Below, in pieces: positions 26,901 through 40,502 of a stretch of DNA of 64,000 nucleotides. The position numbers and the translations under genes are program-made. The notes beneath the pieces are model-generated. The model was not told the origin of the DNA and ran no database searches. It saw only the letters and a program-made list of their open reading frames with translations. Every line of letters begins with the position of its first letter. Position 1 is the first letter of the stretch. Origin of the DNA: Casuarius casuarius (taxonomy: Eukaryota; Chordata; Aves; Casuariiformes; Casuariidae); assembly GCA_003342895.1 (NCBI GenBank), contig PTFA01000194.1, positions 62,001 through 126,000 on the forward strand, given 5' to 3'.

Positions 26901-28725
26901 CCAGCAATACAATTACCTGTGAGAAGCCAATAAAGGCCCTAGCTACTATGCAATAATAAATTTATAAATGAAAGTTTTCTTTGCCCTTGAGTCAAAGCAA
27001 TTAGCATCACACAACCTCCTTGCAGAGCAGCGAGGCAAGACTCAGAAGCCACTTATTGTAAATGCAATCAACAGCTTACACTTGGGAGTCCATTGTGCTC
27101 CATAAAGAGCGGTTTAGACAAGCTCAAGCAACAGCCAATCTGAGTTATATAACAGTTTTGGTTAACCTGGTTGCGAGGTTCTTACAGAAGCATCAAACAC
27201 CCTCAAAGACCTGTGAGCAAGGAGGGTTTGAGAACCACAGGCAGCAGAACTGTGAGCAAGGGCAGCTCAGGAGATGCAGGGCACTAGAACAGCTCATTCT
27301 CCAGCACTTCCTCTGATCACTGCAGGCTTTAGGTTCCTCTTTCCACTTATCTCCTAATGAACTGTCTAAAGTACCAGTGCCATCTTTAGCTTAGGCTTTA
27401 CCCTTACTCTGCGATTAGCACAAGAAGTGACAAGGCAAGTTACGTCAGAGTAGCCTAATCGATGAGCATTTATACAGGGATTTGACAACATTTATTCACT
27501 ATGACCACCAACAGCTACCAATAAAGGCAGTTACATCCCATCTGTTAGCCTTCATTCCTTTCAGAATCTACATTTTTTCTAGCACAAACACAGGAACTTG
27601 TTCGGGGACATTTACTGTGCTGCTAGTCATCTACTTTTTCTAGTACAAAGGCAGAGAGGCAAGCCGAATACTATACACCACACACTACGAGACATTGAGA
27701 TCATAAACCAAAGATGACTTATTGTATTAACAAAGAAAATAAAGCATACGTTCTGCTTTAAATCACCTTTCAGAATAGGATCACTGTTGTCAATGGAAAC
27801 AGCCATGTCAACATGAGCATCCTTTAAGAGTAGTGGTTGCACAAGCCCAGCCAAAACCCCAGGACCACCAGAGAAAGTCCTACCACCACTATTATGTCTC
27901 CAAGTCAAATCCCTACCGATCAGGAAAGGCAAAGAGACTGCTTCTACACGTATCAATGGATATGCTGATACTCAAGAGCGGCCCTCATTGAATGAGGACA
28001 GCAGAGCTCCTCTGCTTAAAGGGAAGCAAAAAAGCCAGAAGCTGGGACTTGGACTGCAACAACAGTAATATTGAAACCCTCTGAGAGGCAGAGTCTGAGC
28101 CTGGAAGGTTTAAAAAACAAAACAAGAGAGAAAAAAAAAATCAAAACAACCCCACACATTCTGTGATGGAGGAATCAATTAATGCCTGAGAAGGAAATGT
28201 TATTAAAACAAACACCTGAGGATGTGGGTAGAGAGCAAAGAGAAATGGGTTTGATGCCCAGCTGGATCACAGCCCTCTTGGATGGTAACAGCAAAACAGG
28301 TGCCCAGGGAGCACACCAGGGTTTTCCTAATCTGATGCTGTTTAGCCTCAGGTTAGAGCTAAAAGAGAGCAGTGCTAATATGCATGTGAATACAGACTCG
28401 AGATCAAGATCTGAGGTTGCCTTAGTGCTGTTCATAACAGGGCCCATCAGGATAATGCTAGACATCAGCACAGCTTTCCACAGGTCTTAGGGCATCCCAG
28501 TCCGCGTACTCATCTGTCCTGAACCTATTTGCAAAAGCAGATGAAACTATTGCCTACAGCGCTATAATGGAAGCTGCATTCTTTGCACGTTACCTTATGA
28601 AATTTCATTCTACTGAACAATACAGATAGTGATAGTCTTATTAAGATGTAATAGAGTCAATTGCTATATGAGTAGAAATACAATCTTCTTTATTATTTTT
28701 ATTATCTGCTGCTAAGCTCAACGCA
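20963..28725. other. Non-coding stretch, no gene recognised
   Basis: Contains a short hairpin-capable sequence at 22116-22145 (TTGCCTG ... CAGGCAA), a short TA run at about 22769-22780, and the G14 run at 23.9 kb. Around 25095-25145 the string GACCTTGGGACAATCAT faintly resembles the MIR core but is too short to call. Minus-strand frames at 25.1-25.6 kb (longest 151 codons) have no domain. No gene identified. Confidence 0.6.
23909..23922. repeat. Poly(G) run, 14 G
   Basis: Fourteen consecutive G, flanked by CAGGGGTT and TTGTTTGG. Such runs are prone to length error in sequencing and can form stacked-G structures. Confidence 0.9.
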
Positions 28726-29145
28726 TTGCTTCAACATACTCTCTGTCAAGCCCAGCACCTTGACCACTGCTATGTCCTGCAAACCAGGAAAAACAGGTTC
28801 ATTGTTTGTGTGCAAAACCCCCAAATGTCATATCCTTCCAAATGCGACACAATCCAAAACACATCTCCAACATCCAGCACCATTTCCCAGACACAGCATG
28901 ACAAAAACAATGGTTGTAATGACTCCACTGACACACACAAGAATACTCAGTTCCACATAACCTGCAAAAAGTACCATGGTGAAAACATTTTACCCCTAAA
29001 GGTTAATGGGATTTGTGAACAGGGATTTTCCCTGAAAGATCACACTGCAGGGACCTACAAGCTTCACCGTGTTACTAATGCTACACGGTCTGAACTAGTC
29101 CAAGGTGCAAAATACACAATCTTGAAAATAAATTCTAGGAGATGA
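28726..29145 (+). other. Unexplained 139-codon open frame
   Basis: A stop-free frame of 420 bp ends in TGA at 29143-29145. It has no ATG at its beginning; the first ATG is at 28825 and would give 106 residues. The product is rich in Thr, Asn, Ser, Lys and Cys. Its C-terminal part (GICEQGFSLKDHTAGTYKLH and on) loosely recalls the late strands of an immunoglobulin-like fold, but this is weak and I recognise no family. No convincing splice acceptor or donor frames it. It could be a decayed exon, a pseudogene fragment or chance. Confidence 0.12.
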
Positions 29146-29702
29146 AGAAAGTGACATAACTTTTGACTGGAGTGGTGGGTTGCCCGAGTGTTGAAGCTTT
29201 AATTAATGGTCTCCTGGCAGAACTGACAAGAGAAAAACAGCTGTAGCACAGCAATAGCACCAAAGATTGCATGATCCTATACTGAGCACTTCTGATTACC
29301 ACATGATAGCTAGCAATAATTGCAAAGTTCCCACGTATATTATAATCTTGGGAAAAGCTTGCCTTGTTGCATTAAATTAAAGCACATTATTTAAAAACAC
29401 TCTTCTGTCAGCATTATTAATAGAATTCAAAAGCTAGTGGTTTTACCTTCTAGGTATGACCTTCTTCATGACTAGATATGGGTTTATGTCATGGTAACAG
29501 TGAAGAGGAGTAATTGGTTCCCCAAAATCCTAGGAATATAAGCACTGCTGGAGTGTTCATATTGCATCCAAGTACAAAGCTCAGCTTTAAATTTTTTTTC
29601 CCCCCTCAAATAAACAATACACAGAAGCACACATACATCCTCAACAAGCATGTATCACATGTGGTAGCATAATGCTTTCAGAATCATTTCCATGCCTTTT
29701 AT

Positions 29703-29742
29703 TGTAGAATTGGTGCCTAACTGTAGAATTGGTGCCTAACTG
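29703..29742. repeat. Perfect 19-bp tandem duplication
   Basis: The unit TGTAGAATTGGTGCCTAAC occurs twice head to tail (29703-29721 and 29722-29740) with no mismatch, followed by TG that begins a third copy. Perfect identity suggests a recent slippage or repair duplication. Confidence 0.95.
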
Positions 29743-32010
29743 GAGCTGATGCAAAACAGGGCACAGCAACCTTTTATCAGCCCAAATCCTCCAGGGAGTT
29801 CTGAGCATGAAATAGCCACTGAAAAATTTATTTGTGATGGTACCCAGAAACTGTAATCTATGTCCAAAAGGATCCTTAATTCCTTTCAAACTCAAAATGT
29901 CAAACATGACTATCACTAAAGTAGCATAGTAATTGGGTCAGAGTTTTCTCTATTGGCTCTCCCCCATCCCAAACCGAAATTATTAGCAATGGCCCGCCAG
30001 GAAGTGGTGGATACTGCCAGCTGAATGAGAAGTAACCTCTGCAAGAGTCCCAGAGCTGAAGGACTGAGTCTAAACTAATAAAGGAGGTAGGAATTAAACA
30101 AGCAATCCTCCCCTCAGTTTGCATAAGGCTTATTCCACCTAAGACTAGGACACAGCTTAGATAAGGAAAGATCTCTTAAATCTCCTTACAGTCTTCTCAG
30201 GTTAAGGAAATGTTTCTGCCAAATGCCAAGCCTGGAACCTCTAAAACATTCTTTAAAGATTATTTTCTCTTTGTTTCTTTTTTATCCTTCCCAAGCAATA
30301 GCTACAGCTCAGCGTCTATACACTTTTCATACAAACTATCCCATTTGATCCTTTCAGACCAAACCACTTACTAAAAGTATATTTTATTGCTAGAAGAAAC
30401 TTTGTCCATCTCATACGTTTTGTAAGATCAGGGAGCAGAGAAACAGCATCATTTTTGGTCTTTTGTTTTGATTTTGAAACAAGGCCATTAGTTTAGTTTT
30501 CAAAATGTCTACGTATACAGTTTTGCCTCCAGAACAGCCTTTGTATGGGAGGTTCTTTTGTGTCTTCATGGCACTAGGGTTTTTTTCAACTTCTCATCAA
30601 AAATTGAAATTCCAGCTTTTCATCAGCTTTTTAATGCTTTAGACTGTTGATAAATGTAAAATGCAACATCTAGAGATCATTTCAGTTTTCACCATAAAAA
30701 TAAGAGCATTCCAAAATAAAGCCCAGCAAACATGCTCAGTGTCAAAAAACAGGCAAAAGTGAAAACGGAGCAAGTTTTTCTTCTAAATGAGTTTACCTTC
30801 TTGAAATAAAAATGAAATGCTCACTTTTTAAGAAGCGATGCTCCTAAGATGATGACATATGAAATAACTTACCTAGAACAATGGACAGTGAAAGAAAACC
30901 CAAAGAATTAGGGCTCCATTTCTTGGGTAAGATGAATGTGACACAAGTCTCCTATACCTTTAATTCTAGCAGAGTCATAGAAAGGAGAGGGAAGAAGGGT
31001 ACATTTAAGGAAAGTTAATAAGATCACTTGAGATTTTGTCTTATGGTGGTTTTATGCAAGTTTGCTAAGCATGCTATGTGTAGCAACCTCTGAACTATTG
31101 CATCCTATGAGTACTATTCAACTTCGCAAATACTCAAGAGGCTGTGAATAAATTTACAATAGCATTATTTTAAATATGATTTGTCCATTTACGTCCAAGA
31201 AAACTACAAAAATTAAAGATAGATCTATATAAGAAAGTTCACAGAATACAGTTGTTTGTGCTCTCAAGCAAAAAAGAGCTATGTTTAGGCTGGGCTTTTC
31301 AAGACAGCCAAAGGAAGTTTGGAGCCTAAATCCTCAGGTATCAGCCTTATTAATATAAGCTCCTTTGAAATAATCTAGATTTCTTACAAGAACATATATG
31401 AATTCTGGTTTCAAGCATTTTCACAGCAAGCATGCTCCCAGGAAATAAAAACTCTCAGTGTTTCTGTTCCCATCCAGAAATATCCTTGAAATACTGAAAT
31501 ATAAACAAAGAGACTGGTTCTGCTTTTTCTCAGAGTAAAAATGAATGCTGAGCCAGTCTGTTTCTCCTGAGTTCACATGGCAGCACAAATGTGTGCAGCA
31601 AGGGCTCTGCATTCTTCAGCTCTCAGGACTGAAAACATGTATCTCTACACATAGGAGAATCTAGAGTTAGCAATGAACATAAATATTCTGATCCTACACT
31701 CCCCCCATCCCATTCCATCTGCACCAGATTCCCCATATAAGCTGGGTAATTGTTGCCCAAAATGGCAATGCATGCTCTGCAATTATCATTAGAGTTAATT
31801 AAAGCTTCTATGCAGCAGGCAGCTTTGAATTGCTATTTACATTCAAGTCTCTGAACATGCTACAGGTAATTGAAAGAGAAGCATCAAGCTAATATTGGTG
31901 GGGTTTTTTTGGTAAGGGTTTGCTCATTTGATCTTTGTTATCATATATTTCTAAAAAAACAACAAATTTCCTCAGAAGGCCTGATTCTCCACTTCATCAC
32001 ACTCATTTTA

Positions 32011-32490
32011 ATGCACTATTTTTTTCTTCTTCTTCTTCTGTGGCCCTTAATTTACAGGTACTTGGAAGTTCTAAGAGAATCAGGTCAAGCTAGAGATGAC
32101 ATATCAAAAATCTCATCAAAGTTTCATCTCTTTGTAGGGGGAAAAGCCTTGCTGCATTTGAGACACTTCGCAGAAGATAGTGAGGTGAGGCTACATGCCC
32201 CAGAATCTCAGACTGGGAGGGAGGCACAAAATTCAGCACCTCACTTGTACACAATTTCACCTCTACATGTGGAAAAACTCCAAAGCTGTAGTAACTTACC
32301 ACTGCTTTACAGACAGAAGAAAAGATGCCATGCACCCCAGGTCTTGTGTCTCTTCCTTGGTGATGGACACAGCAAATTATGTGTTTCCACCTGGGACTTC
32401 TATTCAGTCTCTTTTAAAGGTTACAGGTCCCAAGTACCAGCCCCTTTTGCCCTCTTATTCTTTCCCCAACAGGAAGACTCTCCTGACTGA
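32011..32490 (+). other. Unexplained 159-codon open frame starting in a TTC microsatellite
   Basis: The ATG at 32011 precedes the TTC run, so the N-terminus reads MHYFFLLLLLWPLIYRYLEV and mimics a signal peptide. The frame ends in TGA at 32488-32490 and is open upstream of the ATG to 31870. The rest shows no domain, repeat or conserved motif that I recognise. The hydrophobic start is explained by translation of the microsatellite. Chance is the likeliest explanation. Confidence 0.08.
32021..32039. repeat. TTC microsatellite
   Basis: A T run leads into TTC repeated about five times, on the pyrimidine-rich plus strand. Confidence 0.85.
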
Positions 32491-34467
32491 TGGTCCAAAT
32501 AACGTTGCCCCTTCTCCCCTTTCCCTACTGTTGAAACATCTCTAGAGGCTCTTTGTAGGCATGATTCCCAGCCACTATTCCTAAGCATGCAGCCAAGTGG
32601 GCCCTTACTAGAACAGGGACCTCTCAGGTTTTTTGTTTCCAATCCGGACAGTCAGTTTGAGACAACTAATTTTTGAGTCCTGAATACCATCAACTTCCAC
32701 TTAACCACAGAAGAGCAAGAAGTGCTCAACACCTCTAGCCATCCAGGTAAAATATTTAACATGTACATTTAGAGATACAGGGTTTGCCTAAAGGAAGGCA
32801 ACCAAAGCTTTAGAGTTTTGTAAATCTGCTTGTAGGTGCTCAACTTCTGAAGAGAAGCAGTAAAGGTCTGGGAGAAGATCTGGCATGACCACCTTGAGTC
32901 ACATGCAGACTGTGAAATGTTCAGATGCCATTCCCATCCCAGAGAGGTATCAATAGGGCTGTGCCGGCACGCAGGCTGACATGAAATCCAAATCTTTGGA
33001 TGTGGAAGGAAGCAACTAAGGGCTGCTGAGGCTGACATTGTCCTGGGGCTCAGCTGCATGCTCCCTGCTTCCTCTCACAACAAAGCACAGGTATCCCTGG
33101 TTTCTGATCTGCTCCTGAAACCAGCCCCCATCTCCCTTCAGCATACCATGGTGCATGTTCAGGACTCTATGGCCTCTCAAGACTGGCCTTCTGATTCACA
33201 GGGTGGCCAGGGTTGGAGGAGGAGGGAGCCCCAATCATTTAATTTCTGCTCTGTGTTTAGACCAGTCCCCTGCACTGCCTCGGTCCTCCCAATACACAGA
33301 CTGAGAATACAGTCAAAATTGCTGTAAAGAAATCTCCACAACCTAAATGCCCTAGCTATCATTTTTAAAAGCCCACAGAACTGAAGAACACTTTCAAGTA
33401 TTGACTCACGACTTCAAAACCTGTTCTAGTACCAAGGGAAAAAGATACTTGCAAAGCATCACTTGAGAACACTTACATATGTCTTCTCTGGGGATTTGGT
33501 CTTGGCTCACTGTTTCCTATCTTCAGCTACTCTCCTCCCATTATCCCCAGAGACTGCACTTAAGAGCTCAGCAAGAAATCTTTCCTTCATTTGCTCCTCA
33601 GGAGCACAGCTGCCTCTGAATTAACCCTTCCTCTAATACATGTATAGGAGCTCTATATACACGCCGCACTACCTAGATTATTGTTTTTTGCCTCCCCTTC
33701 CCGAAGAAGTATTATCTTTCTTGTCTCCTGGTAAAGGAGCGGAAAGGCTACCACTACACCAAAATTTTGCTACCAGCCCTTGAAACATGAGCAGGTACTG
33801 CAGACAGACCCAAGGCCACAGCTGGAAAGGGATAGACCCACCGTCTCCTCTAGGTTTTAGAGACACTCTTCGAAGTCCGATGATGCCAACGCATTACTGA
33901 GCACACATCTATTTTTGTACTGGAATGGGTCCTGCCAAAAGAGAACAACAGTCACTTAACAAGTGTAAGACTCCTCAGACCCCATCAAAGCTCACCTCTT
34001 CTGGACATCCTGCCTTAACCTCCTCAAATCTCAAGCATAAAAGTTCACAAGGAAGCCACTCTGTCATATACTCTTCAGCCTGGAAGAGAGAGAATTGCTC
34101 TTAATAGCCTCCTTGCTATCAGCCAGACCAAATGTTTCCAAAGCAATTTTAACTAAATTCAGAGAAGATCACAGTAAAGCTGGTATCGCTGCCTTATAAG
34201 ATTAAGAGTAGTAACAAACAGTGGTCTTGTTCATCCTGATTACAGCAAGCATAATGTGATGATTTTTTGAAATCTGCATGCACTCTGCAAGGACTCTCTA
34301 CTGGTGTCTGCCTCAGACAGTAAGTTTTGTTTTGAATTTAGGGCTTTAGCATCTTCTCTGCTATCATGTCCTTACAATAAGCTACAATCCACAGAAAGTG
34401 ACAGGAAAATGACTTATATAGGAGAAAGTGAATAATTAAGCTTTAAAATAAAGTATATTTTGCATCT

Positions 34468-34556
34468 GAAAAAGGGAATGAAGCTTAGAAAAAGGGAATG
34501 GGGGAGAAAGAGGGAGAGAGAAAGAGAATATGAAGAAAAGAAGAGATCAGACCAGG
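34468..34556. repeat. Purine-rich low-complexity tract with short direct repeat
   Basis: Nearly uninterrupted A/G sequence. GAAAAAGGGAATG occurs at 34468-34480 and again at 34488-34500, a 20-bp period, followed by GA-rich sequence to about 34550. Long homopurine tracts can form triplex DNA. The Arg/Glu/Lys-rich open frame across it is a by-product of composition. Confidence 0.75.
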
Positions 34557-35974
34557 AACTGAAGTTAGGTGCAAGTGTGAGAAAATCTGTAATTAGAAGA
34601 ATCTACACATGGTGGGATAAGGTTCCCCAAGTTCTTAGAGGAGGCCAAGTAATATTCAGAGGTGGGAAGGAGACTGCAGCAAGGAAATGCATAAATCAGA
34701 GTTACATTTCTCTGAACTTACATGCATTTTACACCCTCTGGAAGAAGGATCAATCATTTCAAAATCTCTTCTTGAGAAATTCGTATGTTATGTGCTTCAG
34801 GCAACTGCTCACATCATCCTGAAGGTTTCAGTGGCAGACAGCTCACAAAATTAGAGCTCTGAAGTGCTGACAGAGGGGTTAAGTACTGCTCTTAAAAGAC
34901 CAAGGCAGTGAGCTCGTGTTCAACATGTGTGCCAGAGAGGTCAGGGAGGCAGCAGACAGCAGAAGGCCACCCTCAGAGTGCTGGAGCTCCAGGGGCGACA
35001 AACCACCAGGAGGAGCTTTACCAGCACAAAAACAGCTGCCAAAACACAGTGAAAAGATCTGACAAAGTCAACCTGGACAGCCTCAAGCACACAAGTTCCT
35101 CTAGGAACTATGCAAACCTACCTCTTCCCAGCCCAGGAGGTAACCCCCTGCTTCCACTGCTTTTGGCTTCACCTTCCAGCCTAAAAGACAAGAGAGAGGA
35201 AAACACTTTTATCACAGGCATCATTACCACTTGAAGTTTCATGTATTTTTTTCTGCACTTCATGGTGCCTACATGGTAAGAGATAGGACCCTCCCCTATC
35301 TGGGCTAGCAACTTCCACGAGTATTTGCCCACTTCTAAAATTCTAGAAGTGTATAGCTGTGCACAGCTGAAGAGTAAACATACACACAAAATTTTCCCAG
35401 TTTTCTGAACTCGAAAAAGGAGGGGGAAAGCTTTGTATTTACTGCTTCAGTTATTAAAAGAACAAAAGATTCATATATTCTGCACATCTGTACTTTTCCT
35501 CCTCTGTCACTAAGCTGATCTCCCAAGGAGAGGCTAAAGGGAATGACAGAAAAACAAATGAATTTGTAAAGAGCTCAGATAAAACATAACCTGGATGCAG
35601 GAAAGCACTCCTCCAGTAAGATCAGACTTCAGATGCTGCTGAAAACCAAATGGATTTTAATGAATGGCAGATCTTTGGCCAGCAAGTGGTAATCAGAGAG
35701 GTTAGTGAAAACCTGATTAGATCAAAGTCCCCTAACCTGGTTTAGTGACCACATCTGGATACAGTCACTGCAACCTGAAGGCTGAATTCTGTGTTAAGAG
35801 GAATCATTTCTTTTCATGTGCCTTTAATCAGAGGAGGAAAAAAAGCCATTTGAAAAGTGCTCTGACAGGTGCAAGGAAGATAAGCTAGAGGACGATGACA
35901 CAGATGACAGCATTTGGAAAAGAAGAGTGGGGATTATCACCACGAATAAACAGAAGCTCCATTCTATATAGTAG
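34557..35974. other. Non-coding stretch, no gene recognised
   Basis: Frames at 34.9-35.4 kb on both strands have no ATG-supported domain-bearing product. No RNA gene or mobile element was identified. Confidence 0.55.
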
Positions 35975-36060
35975 CACAAGTTGTTATTAATACTACTGCT
36001 TATCCCTCTTATAGCATTTCAAGCTTTCAAAGTGCTATACAAATACTAATCACTAAGTGA
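35975..36060 (+). repeat. Fragment of an ancient amniote interspersed repeat
   Basis: The string TATAGCATTTCAAGCTTTCAAAGTGCTATACAAATACTAATCACTAAG (about 36013-36060) follows the pattern I recall for old amniote repeats, in which a cttttcat...ctcaaagcgctttacaaa segment is followed by an attaat segment. It is too diverged and short for a firm subfamily. The call is from memory, with no alignment run. Confidence 0.35.
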
Positions 36061-39000
36061 ATGTGCCAAAGAATCCCTTCCATATCCTGCTGAGTGCACA
36101 AACTGAAAGCACAAGAAGTACAACATGTACAATGGCAAACGCAGGCCCGAGCAATCACCGCAGTTAATAATAGTATAAAAAGATTGTGTTCTAAAGGGAA
36201 AGGTATTAGTGCGCATCCATTAGGAAACTAGTCTTATCTAATGCTGTGGATGTAGCACCAAATTTAAAGGGAGCAAAAGATGCTGTTGGGAAGAAGATGG
36301 AGCCCAGAGGGTAAAAGGGAATGTCTACGGGAGATGAGGGCATGAATGTAGGTAAGAGGAGACCTGGGAGTACTTTTCATGCATACTGGGGAGCAAACAA
36401 TGAAGCTGGAGCAAAGATTCAAGAGCAAAGATGGTGTCATTAAACTAGCCAGGAAGGAAGGTGATAGAACTTAGCAGTTTCACCTTTTTATAACAACTGG
36501 GCAAAATCCAATAAGGGAGTGTCAGTCAGAAGGACTGATCTGCACACAGGCTCATTCCTCGGCAACAGGAATGAAGAACAAATTACATTAATTTTAGGTA
36601 ATGATGGGAAACTGTTGCCAATTTTGGTGAATACTGGTTAGCAACCTCACATGAATTGATCCCATCTAGTCCTTGAATACCTAAGCTGTCCAGCAGTGCT
36701 TTCTGAAGAAGTGCTCAGAGTGCCTAATACAGAGCGATCCTTCACCCAGCACACAGAGAGAACCACCAGAATTTCCACTCCACAAATATTAATCACCACA
36801 GCTGCCGCACGACTACAGGAAAGGCCTGCAGGCACTTTGTGGTTTTACGTACATATACTCTGCATTGAGGCAAACTCTGTCCTAAGCACCCATCTTGAAC
36901 TCGCTCGATTAAAGTGACAATGCCATGCTTCATCATCTTAAACAATCTCTTCTCCTAAGAGAGTACCATAAAACCTGGTTTTCTAACCTCAGCTTTTAGT
37001 CAAATATAAATAGAAAAGAACATCTATTTATTGACAAATATATCTGTTTCTGATGTGGTAAGGACACAGAGAACCATTGCTCTATTCCTAGAATACAATT
37101 ATAACAGAAGTTATACGAGCTACTTGAAAGGTGCAGAACAAGCTCAAGTGTGCTTTTCACGCAAATCCCGTCGGCCCATTCACTTCACTGCTAGATAACA
37201 GCTATGTTGTCTCCAAGGCAACTGGGTTTTAAACTTCCTCAGTTTACAGAGGAGGCAGACCTCAGCAGTTTGTTAAATGAAATTATCTCATTAAAGCCTA
37301 TTTCCAGGTTTGCCATTTCACCAGTTAGTACAGAACATGCTACAGTTACCAGAAAAAGATCCTCTGGTCCATCCTCAATAGGGGAATTCCTCAGCAAGTC
37401 AAGAAGCGGCCCCAAACTTTTCTTCCTCAAAACTCTGACAGCAGCATTCTGGCCCACAATGAAAAAAAGAGTTAAAAATGGAGAAAGCACAGTTCACCAT
37501 AGCAAAACAAAATTTTCACACCTGTTCAGTGATTCTCAGTACTTTTTCTTTTCCAAGTACTCAGATGGGCCTTATTTAAGTAGCTTGACTTGCAAAAAGT
37601 CAGGAGCACCAAGTGTGCCAGAGATTCAGAGCTCTCAGTGTGTCTGATCTCAAGGACACCCAAATGAGGAAAACTTAGCAAGATTTGTATATCTTTGGTT
37701 CCTTCTGAAAGTTTTGACCATTTTCCTCCTTTTTCAAGTGCACAAAATAAGCAGGGTCTTAGCAGCAAGGGAAAGAAAAGGATGGATGAATGACAGAGAA
37801 ATAACTGTTTCAAAACAGTCAGGTCTTACCCTTTGTCATCAGCCGTCAGGGACTCAGCCCCATCCCACTAAAGCATACAGCCAAATTCTCCGATATCTCC
37901 AAGATACCCGGTTTGGTTTTGGCACAAAGTCTGGTTTCACTTACTGATAAATGATCTCCAACTTGCGTTTTCCTCACTCATGTTACTGTTTATTTCTCAG
38001 AAATTCACTCTAGACATCCAAGTCCAGTGCATACCAGTGTCACTGGAAACACTTTCATGATCACCAGTAGGACCCAGTCTCACTTCGGTTCCTCTTCCCA
38101 CATCACATTTGAACTGAACAACTCCAGACAAAATCATCTCTCACTGTAGGAAAAAAGAGTCAAAGCAAATATCATAGGCAGCTGCCTCTCCCAGTTCACC
38201 CTATAGCATACAACCAACCTGGTCAAAGGCTGCCACATTTTACCAAGTGGTTACTTCTTATTTTATCTCTTTTGTTCGGGTGTTTGATCATAATTACAGC
38301 CTCAGGTGATTGTTCTCATTCTTTAATCTGATAATATTTCCTACATCCCTTCTCATCAGATAAGGAATACCAAGACACATTAATGTCTGTTCTCTATAGA
38401 TCATTCCTCCGGAACTGCACAAATATACTTTCCATTCCCCCAAAAGCCAACCACTTCTTAGCAACAGACTGTAATACCACCAGTTTCCTCCAATGCCATT
38501 TGGACGTGTTTTAGATGTTTAAAATTCAAGGGAACAGCTGTCAAGTGAGATAATTGTGCTGTCAGTGTACCCAATGAGAATTAATGAAATGACCCTCTGA
38601 CCAATGTATGCTATATAATCTCATAAATCAAAAAATAGGTTTCTCATCTCATAAAAATAGAAAGCTAATCTGAAATAAGAAACAGTCATCTGAAATCAAT
38701 GCTGTCCTAAAGTTGCATTGAACCAAATGCATTGCTAGAAGCTCTGATAAAACAGACATGAATAAAAGAGACCAACAGAGGTTATCTGACACCATGGTGG
38801 CCTCGTTTGCAGACTCCAGACCATTTGAAAAAGATGCCAGGGAGAGACTGCATAGTCCAAAGTGCTTGAGGTATTGAAATCCCACCAAGCAGACACTTGT
38901 ATCAGCATCTTTCTGGATTACAGGGTGGGGAGGAAGGACAGACAGCTAGTTCTAACCACCCAGGAGGGGGAAGCAAACCCACCAGCTCAGCTGGGAAGCT

Positions 39001-40485
39001 ACCATGCAAGCTCCAAAGGTATTTCCCTTTTTCTGCCTTGCCTAGAGTCAAGGTCCACAGTGCACAAGTCAGGATATACCTCTTCCTCACACTCCTCAGA
39101 GCAGCTCTCGGTTTTACGGTGGGGGAAGGGATTGCGCTAGCCTTCGTTCCTGGTGGCAGGGACACTTCAGGAGGTCTCACCACATGCAAATCCCAGAAGT
39201 GCAACCAGTTGAATATTGTACCTCCACCCTGCCAGCTCCAATACATACTAGCTTAACGCCACTGAAACTTCAGAATGAGATTTCAGATACATCTAAAGAA
39301 CCTGCACATCTAGTAAGCTGTGAATTGGATATTCTTAGACTGCCCTTTCCTTGCAGCATGAGCCATGTATTTCTTTTCTATGCTAACTTACTTGGTACTA
39401 AGTAGCTCTGGCCCATAACACAGGCTCCCAGGTGAGACTATAAAGCAGAAGAAATCCAAATCCCTCACTTGCCATTGAAAGCTTTAGGAGCGATCTTTCC
39501 AGCAACATCTTGAACCACATATCCACTTTGAGGAACAATCTTGGAACGCTGTAGCAGAGACAAACAGGGAAATCCCAAATTCCTACAGCAAGGTGGACAG
39601 GGCACCGAGCCTGAAATAAGAAAAGGATCATGGCAACTCATTAAACCACTCATATAGGCAAACATCTTGCAGCACAGTTCAGATTCAAATAAATGATTTA
39701 CCAGCTGCAATTGGAAAAATCAACAGTAATTTTCACATTCTGTAGAAAACTTTAATCAGGCAGAAATGAGGATAGCATGAAAACTGGGAAATGGAGTGTG
39801 AAATGATTGCATTTGTCCTGTGGATTTTCGAACAGCATTTGCACTGAATGCTTCCATTGCCCACCCAGGAGAAAAGCCCCCCAGGCCCCAGGGCAGCTTT
39901 TACCCAGCTATGTTCCTCGTTATTTCTCATGATGCAAAGGCAGAAATCAAGCCCTATCTTTCAGTTATTAAGTAGTCATTAACTCTGATTTCTGCTGCAC
40001 TTTTATTGCTTTTCCTCTTATTGAAACCACTGGCCTGAAGAACAGCTTTGTCTCTGCATCAACACTAATCAGCAAGGGGACAAGAATCACACCAGAGGCT
40101 TTGCAAGCTCACACATTTCTGTGTTTTCCCCAATATGCACAAAGCCCTAAGAACAAACAGAAGAGGTTCTCTAATACAGGCTAGTTACTTGGGGTCTAAA
40201 AACGGAGAGGAAAAGAGAAAGAACACCTTCCACCAACTGACACGTGCACTGGCTTTAGGACAAAGGTGCCAAATTGTCAAGTTAAAAATAGGAGTCAGGT
40301 TGTGCGAGAAGCAGAGCTGCATGCTGAAAAGTAAAGAGTGAGAGCAAGGACAGCCTTACACAGTCCAGATGTCACCGTCCTTATTTAGGCAAAACTCCCA
40401 TCACATTCACTGAGTTTTGTGCAGAGCTGGACACCAGGCTCTAACTCAGTATCAGAACTTTCATTTAACTCAATGTGAATAAAGC

Positions 40486-40502
40486 TTTTTTTTTTTTTTT
40501 TT
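40486..40502. repeat. Poly(T) run, 17 T
   Basis: Seventeen consecutive T after AATAAAGC. On the plus strand the preceding GTGAATAAAGC contains AATAAA, but T rather than A follows, so it is not a retrocopy tail on that strand. Confidence 0.9.

Larger units (their letters stand above)
29146..34467. other. AT-rich non-coding stretch, no gene recognised
   Basis: 29.2-31.9 kb is AT-rich with only short frames. The 19-bp tandem duplication at 29.7 kb and the TTC run at 32.0 kb are listed separately. Overlapping frames on both strands at 32.0-32.6 kb and 33.1-33.4 kb show no domain. No RNA gene or mobile element recognised. Confidence 0.6.

Noticed and set aside
31870..32490. Longest open frame (206 codons) read as a gene
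   Set aside because: It opens without an ATG until 32011, its hydrophobic part is translated microsatellite, and no domain or splice structure is visible.
37829..37840. CCCTTTGTCATC resembling part of mature miR-204/211
   Set aside because: The first bases and the 3' half differ, and no matching arm follows to make a precursor hairpin.
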